From: Rhodococcus sp. BP22
Lineage (GTDB): Bacteria > Actinomycetota > Actinomycetes > Mycobacteriales > Mycobacteriaceae
Direction of reading: 5' to 3'
Length of the DNA stretch: 64,000 nucleotides
NCBI RefSeq assembly: GCF_014281965.1
Contig: NZ_JACFTB010000001.1
Coordinates: 887,820 to 951,819, forward strand
A program made the position numbers and the translations under genes. Positions 37,793 through 48,149 of the stretch are shown piece after piece (the stretch's first letter is position 1; every line of letters begins with the position of its first letter). The notes beneath the pieces are model-generated. The model worked only from the letters and a program-made list of their open reading frames with translations, ran no database searches and had not been told where the DNA came from.

Positions 37793-38466
37793 CAACCGAG
37801 CTGACATTCGTCGAACGGACCACACTGCTCGTACTGATGGCGGAATCTCGACCACTGAAGCTCACAGAGTTGAGGGTCCTCGGCTCCGAACTGAGCGCTA
37901 AGTCGCGAGACAAGCTGCTCGGGGCCGAACTGATCGGGGTCGAGAAGGTCGGCCGCGGAATTGTTGTCGACCTCACCGACAAGGGATGGGCCCGCGGAAG
38001 CCAGGAGTTCGGGGCTCCCGCCCCGTCACAGGCGAGCCGCAGTGGCGGCAAGACTTTGTACACCCTGCTCCGCGCGATGCGCCGATACTTCGATCGCGTC
38101 GGGATCGAACCCAATGAGGTGTTTCTGCCCGTAACAATGGACACGAGCCAGAAGCACGCCGTCATCGGTCCCGTCGTCGAGAATAGTGCGGAGAATGCTG
38201 TCGACTCCGACCCCGAAAGCCTGGTTCGCGACAGTTACCACCGCCTTGCCAGTGAGCCGCGAGCATGGGTCTCGCTGACGCGACTTCGCGAGGCCCTGCG
38301 GACCATGGACCCATCGGTGCTGGACGCCGCTCTGAGTTCGCTCTATCGCGCTCAAGAGATCAACCTGATCCCCGAGGCCAACCAGGCGACCTTGACCGAT
38401 CCCGACCGCGCCGCAGCACTCCGCATCGGCGGCCAAACGCGTCACATGATGAGGATCGACCGCTGA
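37789..38466 (+). CDS. Double winged-helix protein (second gene of HerA triad)
   Basis: A 225-residue protein. Residues ~5-70 read like a winged helix (ERTTLLVLMAESRPLKLTEL, then a wing VEKVGRGIVVDLTDKGWA). Residues ~140-225 look like a second one (ESLVRDSYHRLASEPRAWVSLTRLREAL... LDAALSSLYRAQEINLIPEAN). The middle contains LYTLLRAMRRYFDRVGI. No enzyme motif is seen. It may bind DNA, sense target or regulate the operon. GTG start at 37789 with GAAGGA upstream; it overlaps the nuclease stop (GTGA), and its stop overlaps the ATPase start (TGATG). The tight packing indicates a single complex or pathway. Domain calls are by eye. Confidence 0.65.
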   Translation: MTTELTFVERTTLLVLMAESRPLKLTELRVLGSELSAKSRDKLLGAELIGVEKVGRGIVVDLTDKGWARGSQEFGAPAPSQASRSGGKTLYTLLRAMRRYFDRVGIEPNEVFLPVTMDTSQKHAVIGPVVENSAENAVDSDPESLVRDSYHRLASEPRAWVSLTRLREALRTMDPSVLDAALSSLYRAQEINLIPEANQATLTDPDRAAALRIGGQTRHMMRIDR

Positions 38467-41400
38467 TGACCATGGACGCCGAGCAGTACGCAGCGCTCTC
38501 CTCCGTTCAGTTGACCTGGGCCCCCACCCCCGACGACGTCTGGCGCACCAACGAACTTCACGTCGGTGGCATGAACGAGAACTCACTGAGCAGCGTCATG
38601 CGGTCGTTCGACGAAGCTGACAAGCGCCCGACCTCGAAACCGCTGGGAGTGGTGATCCAGGGCGCCGCAGGTTCGGGAAAAACTCATATGTTGGGCCAGG
38701 TTCGTGAAAAAGTTCAAAACGCCGGCGGTTACTTCTTCTTGATCGAATTGCTCGACGAGAAAGTTTTCTGGGACTCGGTGCTCCACGGAATACTCACCGA
38801 CATCGAAAGACCGACACCGGGTTTCGACAGCCAACTCGAGAAGCTTCTCTGGGATCTCGGAACCGACGTCGGACTCGGTCGCATGGAATGCCGGGCGCTG
38901 CAGGGCGAGCGCACCGTCAGCCCCGATTTGATATCGCAGTTCATCGATCGACTGCGTCGCAAGTACCCGGACCTCAAACAAGCACGTCACACACTGCGGG
39001 CACTGGTGTTGGCAGCGAGCGCTGACTTCGACCTACAGGATCTGGGCGACGCGTTCCTGCGGTCGAACGATGCACTCGACCACGAGCAGCGGACTTATTG
39101 GGGTCTCCCCAATGCCGTGCTGACCTCACAACAAGTGGCCGTCGATATTTCGTGGCTGCTTTCGCTGAGCGCACCCACTGTCGTTGCTGTCGATCAAATT
39201 GACACCCTCATAGCTCAATCGCGCATGCAGAGCGATCCGAAAGGAGCGTTCACGGCCGAACAGGGCACCCAGCTCGACAATATCGCTCACGGCCTGATGG
39301 GACTGCGGCAGAACCTCGTTCGTACCGTAGCGGTCATTTCACTACTACCCAGTGCGTGGACTTTCATCGCCGACAACACGGTCGAGTCAGTGAAAGACCG
39401 CTTCCACGTAGCCGAGTCGCTGCATCAGATTCCGACGAGAGAGATCGGCGTCGAAATCGTCGTCAAACGCTTCGCAGCCCGATACGACGAAGCCGGATTC
39501 ACTCCCCCACATCCGACGTGGCCCATTGCGCCCGAAGCATTCGACGATGTAAATCTCTACAATCCGCGCACCCTGCTGCGCAGCGTGGACGATCACATCC
39601 AAATTTGCCTACGCAACAACGACATCACCGAACTTAAGACCCTGAGCCCACTCGTTCCGCCGGAGGCAACGATCCCCCCTCCCCCCGGCAATTTCGCAAA
39701 ACTCGATGCCCGATTCGCGGAACTGCTTGCCGTGGCCGATCTCTCTGCGTTGGACGCCGACGATGAGGACGACACAGTGCCCTCATTACTCGGTGCTGGA
39801 CTCGATGCCTGGATCACCGAAACCGGCACCGTAGAGTACAAATTCACGCGCGACGCCGAACCCGGGCGCAAACCGTCACTTCACGGGCGGATACGGCGAA
39901 TCCTGGACGACGTCACGGACGACCAAGAACACTGGGGATTTCGCGCGATTGCTGCCACCCATCCGATTTCCGTACAGAACAGGATCCAAAAGGCCTGTAC
40001 TGCTGCTGGATTGACGCAGGGAACCGACAAACGACGTCTAGTTATCCTTCGGTCTGCGCCCTGGCCGAGTGGGCCCAAGACCGCCAAGACGGTGCAAGCA
40101 TTCGAAGATGCAGGCGGGATCGTCGTCTCCTTCACCGAAAGCGATGTCCTCGCACTGTCCGCGTTGAAAACCCTCGCCGCCGAGAACGACGAGAACCTGC
40201 AGGCGTGGCTGGTTGCAAGGCAGCCCGCTCACGAGATCGCCCTGTTCCGCGACGTACTTCCGACGACACCGGTTCTCGCCGAAGCACCGGGAGCGAATAC
40301 CGTCGTTCGCCCACCGGCTACCGACCCCGGCCTGTTTCCTGTCACCGACGCGCGAACCGGAGAACAAGCACCGGCACCGGCACCAGCCGAGCCCGGACCA
40401 CCAGCACAACCGCTCTCGGACACGGCGATTCCGCTGGGTACACCGACAGAAGGTGGACCCGAGGTCAGTGTCGAACTGGAGACACTCCGTAAGCACACCG
40501 CTATCTTCGCCGGCTCCGGGTCCGGCAAGACGGTTCTCATCCGTCGCCTTCTCGAGGAGTGCGCTCTCAAAGGTGTCTCGGCAATCGTGCTCGATCCCAA
40601 CAACGACCTGTCGAGGCTGGGCGTCGAGTGGCCCAGTGGTACTCGCAACTGGACGGGCGACGACGAAGCCAAGGCCTCGGACTATTTCTCCCACAGCGAG
40701 GTAGTCGTGTGGACACCTCGTCGTAGTGCCGGTCGAGCATTGAGCTTTCAGCCTTTGCCGAATTTCGCGGAGGTCATCGACGATCCAGACGAATTCGATT
40801 CCGCGGTGGAGAGTGCCTTGTCCTCGTTGGCTCCGCAGGCAATGGCAGTGGGCGGGACGGCAAAGAGTCGACAGATGATGGCAGTGCTTCGCCAAGCGCT
40901 GGTCGACTTCGGCCATCGTTCGCAGGGAAGTCTGGACGATTTCATCGACCTCCTCGAGAACTTTCCGGACGGCGCCAGCACCCTCAAGAACGGTGTGAAA
41001 ATCGCTGCCGACCTCGCAGAGAACTTGAAAGCGTCCACGACTACCGATCCCCTGTTCGGCGGTGCGGGATCATCGGCAGATCCAGGGATGCTGCTGACTC
41101 CCAGCGCAGGTAAGGGCGCACGAATCTCGGTCATCAACATGTCGGGGCTGACGACGGCATCGCAAAAAGAGAACTTCGTCAATCAGCTTCAGATGGCACT
41201 GTTCGCATGGATCAAGAAGAATCCGGCCGGCGATCGACCCCTCGGGGGGCTGTTCGTGCTCGACGAGGCTCAGAACTTCGCCCCATCGGATAGAACGACG
41301 ATCTGCCTCCACAGCACTCTTGCGCTCGTGTCGCAGGCCAGGAAGTACGGATTGGGGATGGTCTTCGCGACACAGGCACCGAAGGGTCTCAACAACAAGA

Positions 41401-41645
41401 TCCCAGGAAACTGTGGCACTCAGTTCTACGGTCGACTCAACGCACCGGTGCAAATCGAGGCTGCCAAGGAAGTTGCGCGGGTCAAGGGCGGAACAATCCC
41501 CGACATCGGTAAGCTCCCCGCCGGCGAGTTCTACGCAGCGGTCGAGGAGTCAGCGTTCGTACGCACCAAAACCAGGCTCTGCCTGTCGTATCACCCGAAG
41601 AGTCCACCGACCGAAGAAGAGGTCATCCGATTGGCGCGAGGATGA
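38466..41645 (+). CDS. Fused AAA-type plus HerA/FtsK-like double ATPase (third gene of triad)
   Basis: A 1059-residue cytosolic protein with two P-loop ATPase units. N-terminal: Walker A IQGAAGSGKTHML (about 66-75) and Walker B-like TVVAVDQIDTLI (about 240), an AAA/STAND-like module. The middle (~440-620) lacks known motifs. A Pro/Ala linker is at ~640-660. C-terminal: HerA-type Walker A FAGSGSGKTVLIRRL (about 680), Walker B GLFVLDEAQNFAPSD (about 928), and the HerA-like sensor region LVSQARKYGLGMVFATQAPKGLNNKIPGN. HerA proteins form hexameric DNA pumps that commonly partner with nucleases (NurA, SIR2, DUF4297). The encoded neighbour here is a DUF559-type nuclease. The ATG at 38466 overlaps the upstream stop. 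A strong bidirectional terminator follows at 41740-41783. Confidence 0.8.
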   Translation: MTMDAEQYAALSSVQLTWAPTPDDVWRTNELHVGGMNENSLSSVMRSFDEADKRPTSKPLGVVIQGAAGSGKTHMLGQVREKVQNAGGYFFLIELLDEKVFWDSVLHGILTDIERPTPGFDSQLEKLLWDLGTDVGLGRMECRALQGERTVSPDLISQFIDRLRRKYPDLKQARHTLRALVLAASADFDLQDLGDAFLRSNDALDHEQRTYWGLPNAVLTSQQVAVDISWLLSLSAPTVVAVDQIDTLIAQSRMQSDPKGAFTAEQGTQLDNIAHGLMGLRQNLVRTVAVISLLPSAWTFIADNTVESVKDRFHVAESLHQIPTREIGVEIVVKRFAARYDEAGFTPPHPTWPIAPEAFDDVNLYNPRTLLRSVDDHIQICLRNNDITELKTLSPLVPPEATIPPPPGNFAKLDARFAELLAVADLSALDADDEDDTVPSLLGAGLDAWITETGTVEYKFTRDAEPGRKPSLHGRIRRILDDVTDDQEHWGFRAIAATHPISVQNRIQKACTAAGLTQGTDKRRLVILRSAPWPSGPKTAKTVQAFEDAGGIVVSFTESDVLALSALKTLAAENDENLQAWLVARQPAHEIALFRDVLPTTPVLAEAPGANTVVRPPATDPGLFPVTDARTGEQAPAPAPAEPGPPAQPLSDTAIPLGTPTEGGPEVSVELETLRKHTAIFAGSGSGKTVLIRRLLEECALKGVSAIVLDPNNDLSRLGVEWPSGTRNWTGDDEAKASDYFSHSEVVVWTPRRSAGRALSFQPLPNFAEVIDDPDEFDSAVESALSSLAPQAMAVGGTAKSRQMMAVLRQALVDFGHRSQGSLDDFIDLLENFPDGASTLKNGVKIAADLAENLKASTTTDPLFGGAGSSADPGMLLTPSAGKGARISVINMSGLTTASQKENFVNQLQMALFAWIKKNPAGDRPLGGLFVLDEAQNFAPSDRTTICLHSTLALVSQARKYGLGMVFATQAPKGLNNKIPGNCGTQFYGRLNAPVQIEAAKEVARVKGGTIPDIGKLPAGEFYAAVEESAFVRTKTRLCLSYHPKSPPTEEEVIRLARG

Positions 41646-41739
41646 GTTAACCGGACTGGTTGCACTGGAAACGTCCGCCCATGAAGACAACAGCGCAGCT
41701 GTGCTCGGCCTACCGTGAATCCAGAGTGCTTGCCTGAAC

Positions 41740-41783
41740 ACAGCAAAGCCCCCGTCCGCGATAGCGAACGGGGGCTTTGCTGT
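41740..41783. terminator. Bidirectional terminator between the HerA triad and rpsQ
   Basis: A 16-bp perfect stem (arms 41740-41755 and 41768-41783, sequence ACAGCAAAGCCCCCGT) with a 12-nt loop. It is flanked on the plus side by TTTA and by a short U-rich end on the other strand. It ends both the plus-strand triad and the minus-strand S10 operon (rpsQ stop at 41794). Confidence 0.85.
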
Positions 41784-41793
41784 TTACTGCTGC

Positions 41794-42072
41794 TTACTTG
41801 GCCTTTTCGAGAACCTCTACCAGACGCCAGTGCTTCGTGGCGGACAGCGGGCGGGTCTCCATGAGCTGAACGCGGTCGCCTACACCGGCGACACCGTTCT
41901 CGTCATGAGCCTTGACCTTCGTGGTGCGACGGATGATCTTGCTGTAGAGAGGGTGCTTGACCCTGTCTTCGAGCTCGACCACGATCGTCTTCTCCATCTT
42001 GTCGGAGACGACATAGCCGATCCGAATCTTGCGGTTGTTGCGTGTTTCAGTCACTGTCTTTTCCTCGCTCAT
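41794..42072 (-). CDS. rpsQ: 30S ribosomal protein S17
   Basis: A 92-residue OB-fold protein: [45 protein letters not shown] and MITRPLS-type [26 protein letters not shown] overlap with rpmC. Last gene of the S10 operon; a plus-strand operon separates it from rplN. Confidence 0.98.
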   Translation of the reverse strand: MSEEKTVTETRNNRKIRIGYVVSDKMEKTIVVELEDRVKHPLYSKIIRRTTKVKAHDENGVAGVGDRVQLMETRPLSATKHWRLVEVLEKAK

Positions 42073-42314
42073 GCCGCGTCACCTGCAGTGTCCTCGGCAG
42101 GACCGGTGGCCAGACCGAGCTCGCGCTCACGCAGCACCGTGTAGATACGAGCAATCTCGTGGCGTACTACGCGCAGGCGACGGTTGTTGTCCAACTGTCC
42201 GGTCGCCATCTGGAAGCGAAGGTTGAAGAGTTCTTCCTTCGACTCGCGCAGCTTGTTGACCAATTCTTCACCGGTGAGCTCACGGAGCTCTGCGGCTGGG
42301 GTTCCGGTAGCCAT
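42069..42314 (-). CDS. rpmC: 50S ribosomal protein L29
   Basis: An 81-residue helical hairpin at the tunnel exit: [59 protein letters not shown]. Its start abuts the rplP stop by one base and its stop overlaps rpsQ. Confidence 0.98.
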   Translation of the reverse strand: MATGTPAAELRELTGEELVNKLRESKEELFNLRFQMATGQLDNNRRLRVVRHEIARIYTVLRERELGLATGPAEDTAGDAA

Positions 42315-42730
42315 CAGAACTGCTCCTCCCGGGTGATAATGCGTGCCTTGATAGGCAGCTTGTGGATGGCGCGAGTAAGTGCCTCACGCGCAACGGTGTC
42401 GTCCGGGTACGAGAGCTCGAAGAGCACGCGGCCCGGCTTGACGTTCGCAATCCACCACTCGGGTGAACCCTTACCGGAACCCATGCGGGTCTCGGCAGGC
42501 TTCTTGGTGAGGGGCCGGTCCGGGAAGATGTTGATCCAGACCTTGCCACCACGCTTGATGTGGCGAGTGATAGCGATACGAGCAGCCTCGATCTGACGGT
42601 TCGTGATGTAGGCGGGCTCGAGAGCCTGAATGCCGTAGTCACCGAACGTCACAGCGGTTCCGCCCTTGGCGGCACCCGAACGTCGCGGGTGGTGCTGCTT
42701 GCGGTGTTTGACCCGCCGTGGGATCAACAT
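42314..42730 (-). CDS. rplP: 50S ribosomal protein L16
   Basis: A 138-residue protein: [92 protein letters not shown]. Two bases after rpsC. Confidence 0.98.
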   Translation of the reverse strand: MLIPRRVKHRKQHHPRRSGAAKGGTAVTFGDYGIQALEPAYITNRQIEAARIAITRHIKRGGKVWINIFPDRPLTKKPAETRMGSGKGSPEWWIANVKPGRVLFELSYPDDTVAREALTRAIHKLPIKARIITREEQF

Positions 42731-42732
42731 CG

Positions 42733-43966
<1,234 letters not shown>

Positions 43967-43970
<4 letters not shown>

Positions 43971-44248
43971 CGCCTCTTCGCCTTCCGGTCGTCCTTGATA
44001 TGACCCTTGAACGTGCGGGTCGGTGCGAACTCTCCGAGCTTGTGTCCGACCATCGAGTCGGATACGAACACCGGCACGTGCTTGCGGCCGTCGTGCACCG
44101 CGAACGTGTGTCCGATGAAGTCGGGGAGAATTGTCGAGCGGCGGGACCAGGTCTTGATGACCTGCTTGGTTCCCTTATCGTTCTGGACGTCGACCTTCGC
44201 GAGGAGGTGATCGTCTACGAACGGGCCTTTCTTCAGGCTGCGTGGCAT
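43967..44248 (-). CDS. rpsS: 30S ribosomal protein S19
   Basis: A 93-residue protein [24 protein letters not shown]... with [50 protein letters not shown]. Start ATG at 44248, usual length; the upstream open frame is a shadow of rplB. Confidence 0.98.
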
Positions 44249-44261
44249 TCTGAACTCCCTC

Positions 44262-45101
44262 CTAGCGCTTGTTCTTGCCGGTACGGCGACGACGGACGAT
44301 GAGCTTGTCGCTCGCCTTCTTCCTACTGCGGGTACGGCCTTCGGCCTGTCCCCACGGGCTGACCGGGTGGCGGCCACCGGAGGTCTTACCCTCACCACCA
44401 CCGTGCGGGTGGTCGACCGGGTTCATGACGACACCACGGACGGAGGGGCGCTTGCCCTTCCAACGCATGCGGCCGGCCTTGCCCCAGTTGATGTTCGACT
44501 GCTCGGCGTTGCCGACCTCGCCGACAGTTGCGCGGCAGCGCACGTCGACGCGACGGATTTCACCGGAAGGCATACGCAACGTGGCGTAGGCGCCTTCCTT
44601 GCCGAGGAGCTGAATGCTCGAGCCGGCAGAGCGTGCCATCTTCGCGCCGCCGCCCGGACGAAGCTCGACCGCGTGAATGGTCGTACCTGTCGGGATGTTG
44701 CGCAAAGGCAGGTTGTTGCCCGGCTTGATGTCGGCGTTGGCGCCCGATTCGATCGGTGACCCCTGGGCGATGCCCTTGGGTGCAACGATGTATCGCTTCT
44801 CGCCGTCTGCGAAGTGCAGCAATGCGATGTTGGCAGTGCGGTTCGGGTCGTACTCGATGTGAGCGACCTTGGCCGGCACGCCGTCTTTGTCGTTGCGACG
44901 GAAATCGATCAGACGGTACGCGCGCTTGTGTCCGCCACCCTTGTGCCGGGTGGTGATACGACCGTGTGCGTTACGTCCACCGCGACCGTGCAGGGGGCGA
45001 ACCAGCGACTTCTCGGGTGTGCTGCGAGTGATCTCCGCGAAATCGGAGACGCTCGAACCACGACGGCCCGGAGTGGTCGGCTTGTACTTACGGATTGCCA
45101 T
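44262..45101 (-). CDS. rplB: 50S ribosomal protein L2
   Basis: A 279-residue peptidyl-transferase-centre protein: [56 protein letters not shown], and [29 protein letters not shown] with the conserved catalytic-region His. Confidence 0.98.
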   Translation of the reverse strand: MAIRKYKPTTPGRRGSSVSDFAEITRSTPEKSLVRPLHGRGGRNAHGRITTRHKGGGHKRAYRLIDFRRNDKDGVPAKVAHIEYDPNRTANIALLHFADGEKRYIVAPKGIAQGSPIESGANADIKPGNNLPLRNIPTGTTIHAVELRPGGGAKMARSAGSSIQLLGKEGAYATLRMPSGEIRRVDVRCRATVGEVGNAEQSNINWGKAGRMRWKGKRPSVRGVVMNPVDHPHGGGEGKTSGGRHPVSPWGQAEGRTRSRKKASDKLIVRRRRTGKNKR

Positions 45102-45140
45102 GAGTCTTCTCGTCCTCTATATCCGAAGAGTCCCAGTCGC

Positions 45141-45446
45141 TTACGCGACCGGACCTCCGAAGATCTCGATGGGCTTGCTGTCGGCGGAGAGCGTTACGAG
45201 CGCGCGCTTGGTGTCCTTGCGCTTGCCGTAACCGAATCGGGTCCGCTTGCGCTTGCCCTGACGGTTCATCGTATTGACGCTGGTCACGGTGACGTCGAAA
45301 ATCTTCTCGACGGCGATCTTGATCTGCGTCTTGTTCGAGTCCGGGTGCACCAGGAAGGTGTACGTTCCTTCTTCGATCAGCCCATAGGACTTCTCGGAGA
45401 TGACCGGCGCCAGCAAGATGTCGCGGGGATCGGCGATGGTGGTCAC
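45141..45446 (-). CDS. rplW: 50S ribosomal protein L23
   Basis: A 101-residue exit-tunnel protein, docking site for SRP and trigger factor: [64 protein letters not shown]. The start overlaps the rplD stop by four bases. Confidence 0.97.
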   Translation of the reverse strand: MTTIADPRDILLAPVISEKSYGLIEEGTYTFLVHPDSNKTQIKIAVEKIFDVTVTSVNTMNRQGKRKRTRFGYGKRKDTKRALVTLSADSKPIEIFGGPVA

Positions 45447-46120
45447 TTGCTATCCTCCTCGTTCTTCGCAGGACCTGCGATGAACGTATTCAGCGCTTCC
45501 ACGCTGAAGATGACGTCATCAGCTTCGAGCACGTCGTACGTGTTGAGCTGGTCGGGTGCGATGGGATGCACGCCGTCCAGGTTCTGGACGCTCTTCCACG
45601 CTGCGGTGTCTTCACGGCCGACGACGAGCAGGACCTTTTTACGGTCCGAGATCTCGGCGAGGAACGCCATGGCACCCTTTGTGGAAGGAACCTGCCCTGC
45701 AACCAGTTCGGTGATGACGTGAATGCGCTCGCTGCGAGCCCGATCGGAGAGGGCACCGCGCAGAGCGGCAGCCTTCATCTTCTTGGGTGTGCGCTGGCTG
45801 TAGTCACGTGGCTTCGGACCGTGGACCGTGCCACCGCCGACGAACTGAGGTGCACGTGTCGAACCCTGACGGGCGCGACCGGTTCCCTTCTGACGGTATG
45901 GCTTCTTGCCGCCACCGCGAACCTCGCCACGAGTCTTCGTGGAGTGGGTTCCCTGACGAGCTGCTGCGAGCTGCGCAACGACGACCTGATGCAGGAGCGC
46001 GATGTTGGCAGGCGCGTCGAAGATCGCGGCAGGCAGATCAACGGTTCCGTTGGTCTTGCCGCCGAGCTCCTTGACGTTCAGCGTCAGGTTGGTTTCGGTC
46101 TTCTTGTCGAGGCTGGTCAT
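45443..46120 (-). CDS. rplD: 50S ribosomal protein L4
   Basis: A 225-residue protein with the tunnel loop [46 protein letters not shown]4 controls the S10 operon in E. coli through its leader; whether the long leader upstream of rpsJ here plays a similar role is unknown. Four-base overlaps with rplC and rplW. Confidence 0.98.
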   Translation of the reverse strand: MTSLDKKTETNLTLNVKELGGKTNGTVDLPAAIFDAPANIALLHQVVVAQLAAARQGTHSTKTRGEVRGGGKKPYRQKGTGRARQGSTRAPQFVGGGTVHGPKPRDYSQRTPKKMKAAALRGALSDRARSERIHVITELVAGQVPSTKGAMAFLAEISDRKKVLLVVGREDTAAWKSVQNLDGVHPIAPDQLNTYDVLEADDVIFSVEALNTFIAGPAKNEEDSK

Positions 46121-46782
46121 GCCCGTGCACCACCCTTCAATGCAGACTTGACGATCACGACGTTGCCGCGACGGCCCGGGATTGCTCCCTTGATCAGCAG
46201 AAGCCCGTTCTCGCTGTCCACCTTGTGGACCGAGAGGTTCTGCGTGGTTACGCGATCGCCGCCCATACGTCCGGACATACGCATTCCCTTGAATACGCGA
46301 CCCGGAGTGGCGCAGCCACCGATAGATCCTGGGCGACGGTGCACAGCCTGTGTACCGTGGCTGGCTCCCTGACCCTTGAAGCCGTGACGCTTCATGGTTC
46401 CGGCGAAGCCCTTGCCCTTGCTGGTGCCGGTGACGTCGACGTATGCGCCGTCCTCGAACACTGCAGCGGTGAGCTCCTGGCCTACCTCGAACTTGGAGGC
46501 ATCGGCGACGCGGAACTCCACGACGTGACGACGGGGCGTGACGCCTGCCTTTTCGAACTGGCCGGTGATCGGCTTGTTGACCTTGCGCGGGTCGATCGCA
46601 CCGAATGCGACCTGGACGGCGCTGTAGCCGTCGCGTTCCATGGTGCGGATCTGGGTGACCACATTGGGGCCTGCCTTGATCACGGTCACTGGAACGACGC
46701 GATTGTTCTCGTCGAAGACCTGGGTCATTCCGAGCTTGGTGCCCAGAATTCCTGTTGCAGGCCGATTCTTGTTATCAGTCAT
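46117..46782 (-). CDS. rplC: 50S ribosomal protein L3
   Basis: A 221-residue protein: [72 protein letters not shown] prefer ATG at 46782 because GGAG lies six nt upstream. A GTG at 46800 overlapping the rpsJ stop (GTGA) would add six residues. Confidence 0.97.
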   Translation of the reverse strand: MTDNKNRPATGILGTKLGMTQVFDENNRVVPVTVIKAGPNVVTQIRTMERDGYSAVQVAFGAIDPRKVNKPITGQFEKAGVTPRRHVVEFRVADASKFEVGQELTAAVFEDGAYVDVTGTSKGKGFAGTMKRHGFKGQGASHGTQAVHRRPGSIGGCATPGRVFKGMRMSGRMGGDRVTTQNLSVHKVDSENGLLLIKGAIPGRRGNVVIVKSALKGGARA

Positions 46783-46796
46783 CGTTGTCTCCGCGC

Positions 46797-47102
46797 TCAC
46801 TGGATGTTGACATCGACACTGGCAGGCAAATCGATGCGCATGAGCGCGTCGACCGTCTTCGGCGTCGGGTCGAGGATGTCAATGAGCCGCTTGTGAGTGC
46901 GCATCTCGAAGTGTTCGCGCGAATCCTTGTACTTGTGGGGCGAACGGATGACGCAGTACACGTTCTTTTCGGTCGGCAACGGCACCGGTCCGACGACGCG
47001 GGCACCCGTACGGGTGACCGTCTCGACGATCTTGCGTGCTGACGCATCGATCGCCTCATGGTCGTAGGCCTTGAGCCTGATGCGGATCTTTTGTCCCGCC
47101 AC
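46797..47102 (-). CDS. rpsJ: 30S ribosomal protein S10
   Basis: A 101-residue protein, also the NusG/NusB partner in transcription-translation coupling: [76 protein letters not shown]. First gene of the S10 operon after a leader of about 400 nt. Confidence 0.98.
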   Translation of the reverse strand: MAGQKIRIRLKAYDHEAIDASARKIVETVTRTGARVVGPVPLPTEKNVYCVIRSPHKYKDSREHFEMRTHKRLIDILDPTPKTVDALMRIDLPASVDVNIQ

Positions 47103-47503
47103 GCTTAGTGTCCTTTTCTTGCCGCTTGTCGTAGAACCGGCCGTTCGGCCTGCTCCACCTCGTATGCACAGTCCCCGAGTCCGGCCGACTCGGAAGCCGT
47201 CGAACTCGAACTGCCTTCGTGCTCACACGACGAACCGAACGTTGGCGATCAGGCGTTACCCGATCCGTTGCCGCTGTTCATCTGTCATGGTTCTCCGGTC
47301 CACGCGGTCGGGCGTGTCGCATTTCTACTGACACTTCGACCGTTGCTCCGTCGTCTCCAACCCTGAGGTCTTCGCTTTCGAAGCTGCAGAACCGGACGCA
47401 CTCACTCGGAGTGCTGGTTCTTCGTGCTGCATTTTCGTAACACTTGATCCAACTGCTTGGAACTCACCCAGGTGCAGTCGCGAAAGACCGCGTCCCGTGT
47501 CCA
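47103..47503 (-). other. Long leader of the S10 operon, no gene seen
   Basis: About 400 nt between the predicted S10 transcription start and rpsJ. It contains a stable stem-loop at 47388-47421 (AGAACC..GCACTC paired with GAGTGC..GGTTCT). No coding frame with a credible start and no known riboswitch was recognised. A leader of this length before rpsJ invites a regulatory role such as L4 feedback or antitermination, but there is no direct evidence. Confidence 0.5.
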
Positions 47504-47544
47504 GGCAACCCGACCAGTATGCCGCAGACATGGCTCGAGCACAA
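47504..47544 (-). promoter_or_regulatory. S10 operon promoter with GGTTGCC start element
   Basis: Minus strand TTGTGC (47539-47544), 17 nt, CATACT (47516-47521), 5 nt, GGTTGCC (47504-47510). The GGTTGCC position relative to the -10 equals that of the spc and rpsH promoters. Confidence 0.6.
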
Positions 47545-47609
47545 ATCAGGTCTCGTGCACACTCACGATCAGCTTCGCGGTCGAACTTACCCAGCAGTAA
47601 GGTAGATCC

Positions 47610-48113
47610 ATGGAAGCGACGCTACCCACCACCGGACCCACCTATCGCGCCTGGTTACGGCTCCCTCAGAACACTGTGGGATCGGCTGTGTTCTCGCTCG
47701 CGATGTGTGTACGCGTGCCATATTTCGGCTCGGTTCTCCCCCGCGTGCGCTCGATGGCACCGGGCAAATGCACCGTGACGGCTCCGAAATGGTGGGGAAT
47801 CCGAAACCACCTCGGGACCTTCCATGCCATCGCCGCATGCAATCTCGCCGAAGCTGCCATGGGAATGCTCGCCGAGGCGACGGTACCGACGACCCATCGC
47901 TGGATTCCCAAGGAGATGAACGTCCGCTACCTGGCAAAAGCCACCACGTCGTTGACCGCTGTCGCACAGTTGGCAGACCTCCCCGACTTCGATGCGATCG
48001 ACGAGTCCATCCAAGACGGGTTCGATCTGGTCGTACCCGTATCCGTCACCGATGCCCACGGGCTCGAAGTGGTGCACGCCGACATCACCGTCTGGATCTC
48101 CCGCAACCGTTGA
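47610..48113 (+). CDS. DUF4442 (hotdog-fold) domain protein
   Basis: A 167-residue cytosolic protein resembling the DUF4442 group, a PaaI-like hotdog thioesterase relative. Seen: WWGIRNHLGTFHAIAACNLAEAAMGMLAE, the hotdog central helix with the N-H-x-G-x-x-H-A pattern, followed by WIPKEMNVRYLAKATTSLTAVA. Catalysis (acyl-CoA thioesterase) is possible but unproven. It is divergent from rpsJ and followed after 36 bp by the TyrA-like gene, so they may share a transcript. Confidence 0.75.
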   Translation: MEATLPTTGPTYRAWLRLPQNTVGSAVFSLAMCVRVPYFGSVLPRVRSMAPGKCTVTAPKWWGIRNHLGTFHAIAACNLAEAAMGMLAEATVPTTHRWIPKEMNVRYLAKATTSLTAVAQLADLPDFDAIDESIQDGFDLVVPVSVTDAHGLEVVHADITVWISRNR

Positions 48114-48149
48114 GCGATGCCGGGGGCTGGAAGCGGCAATACTGCTCGT

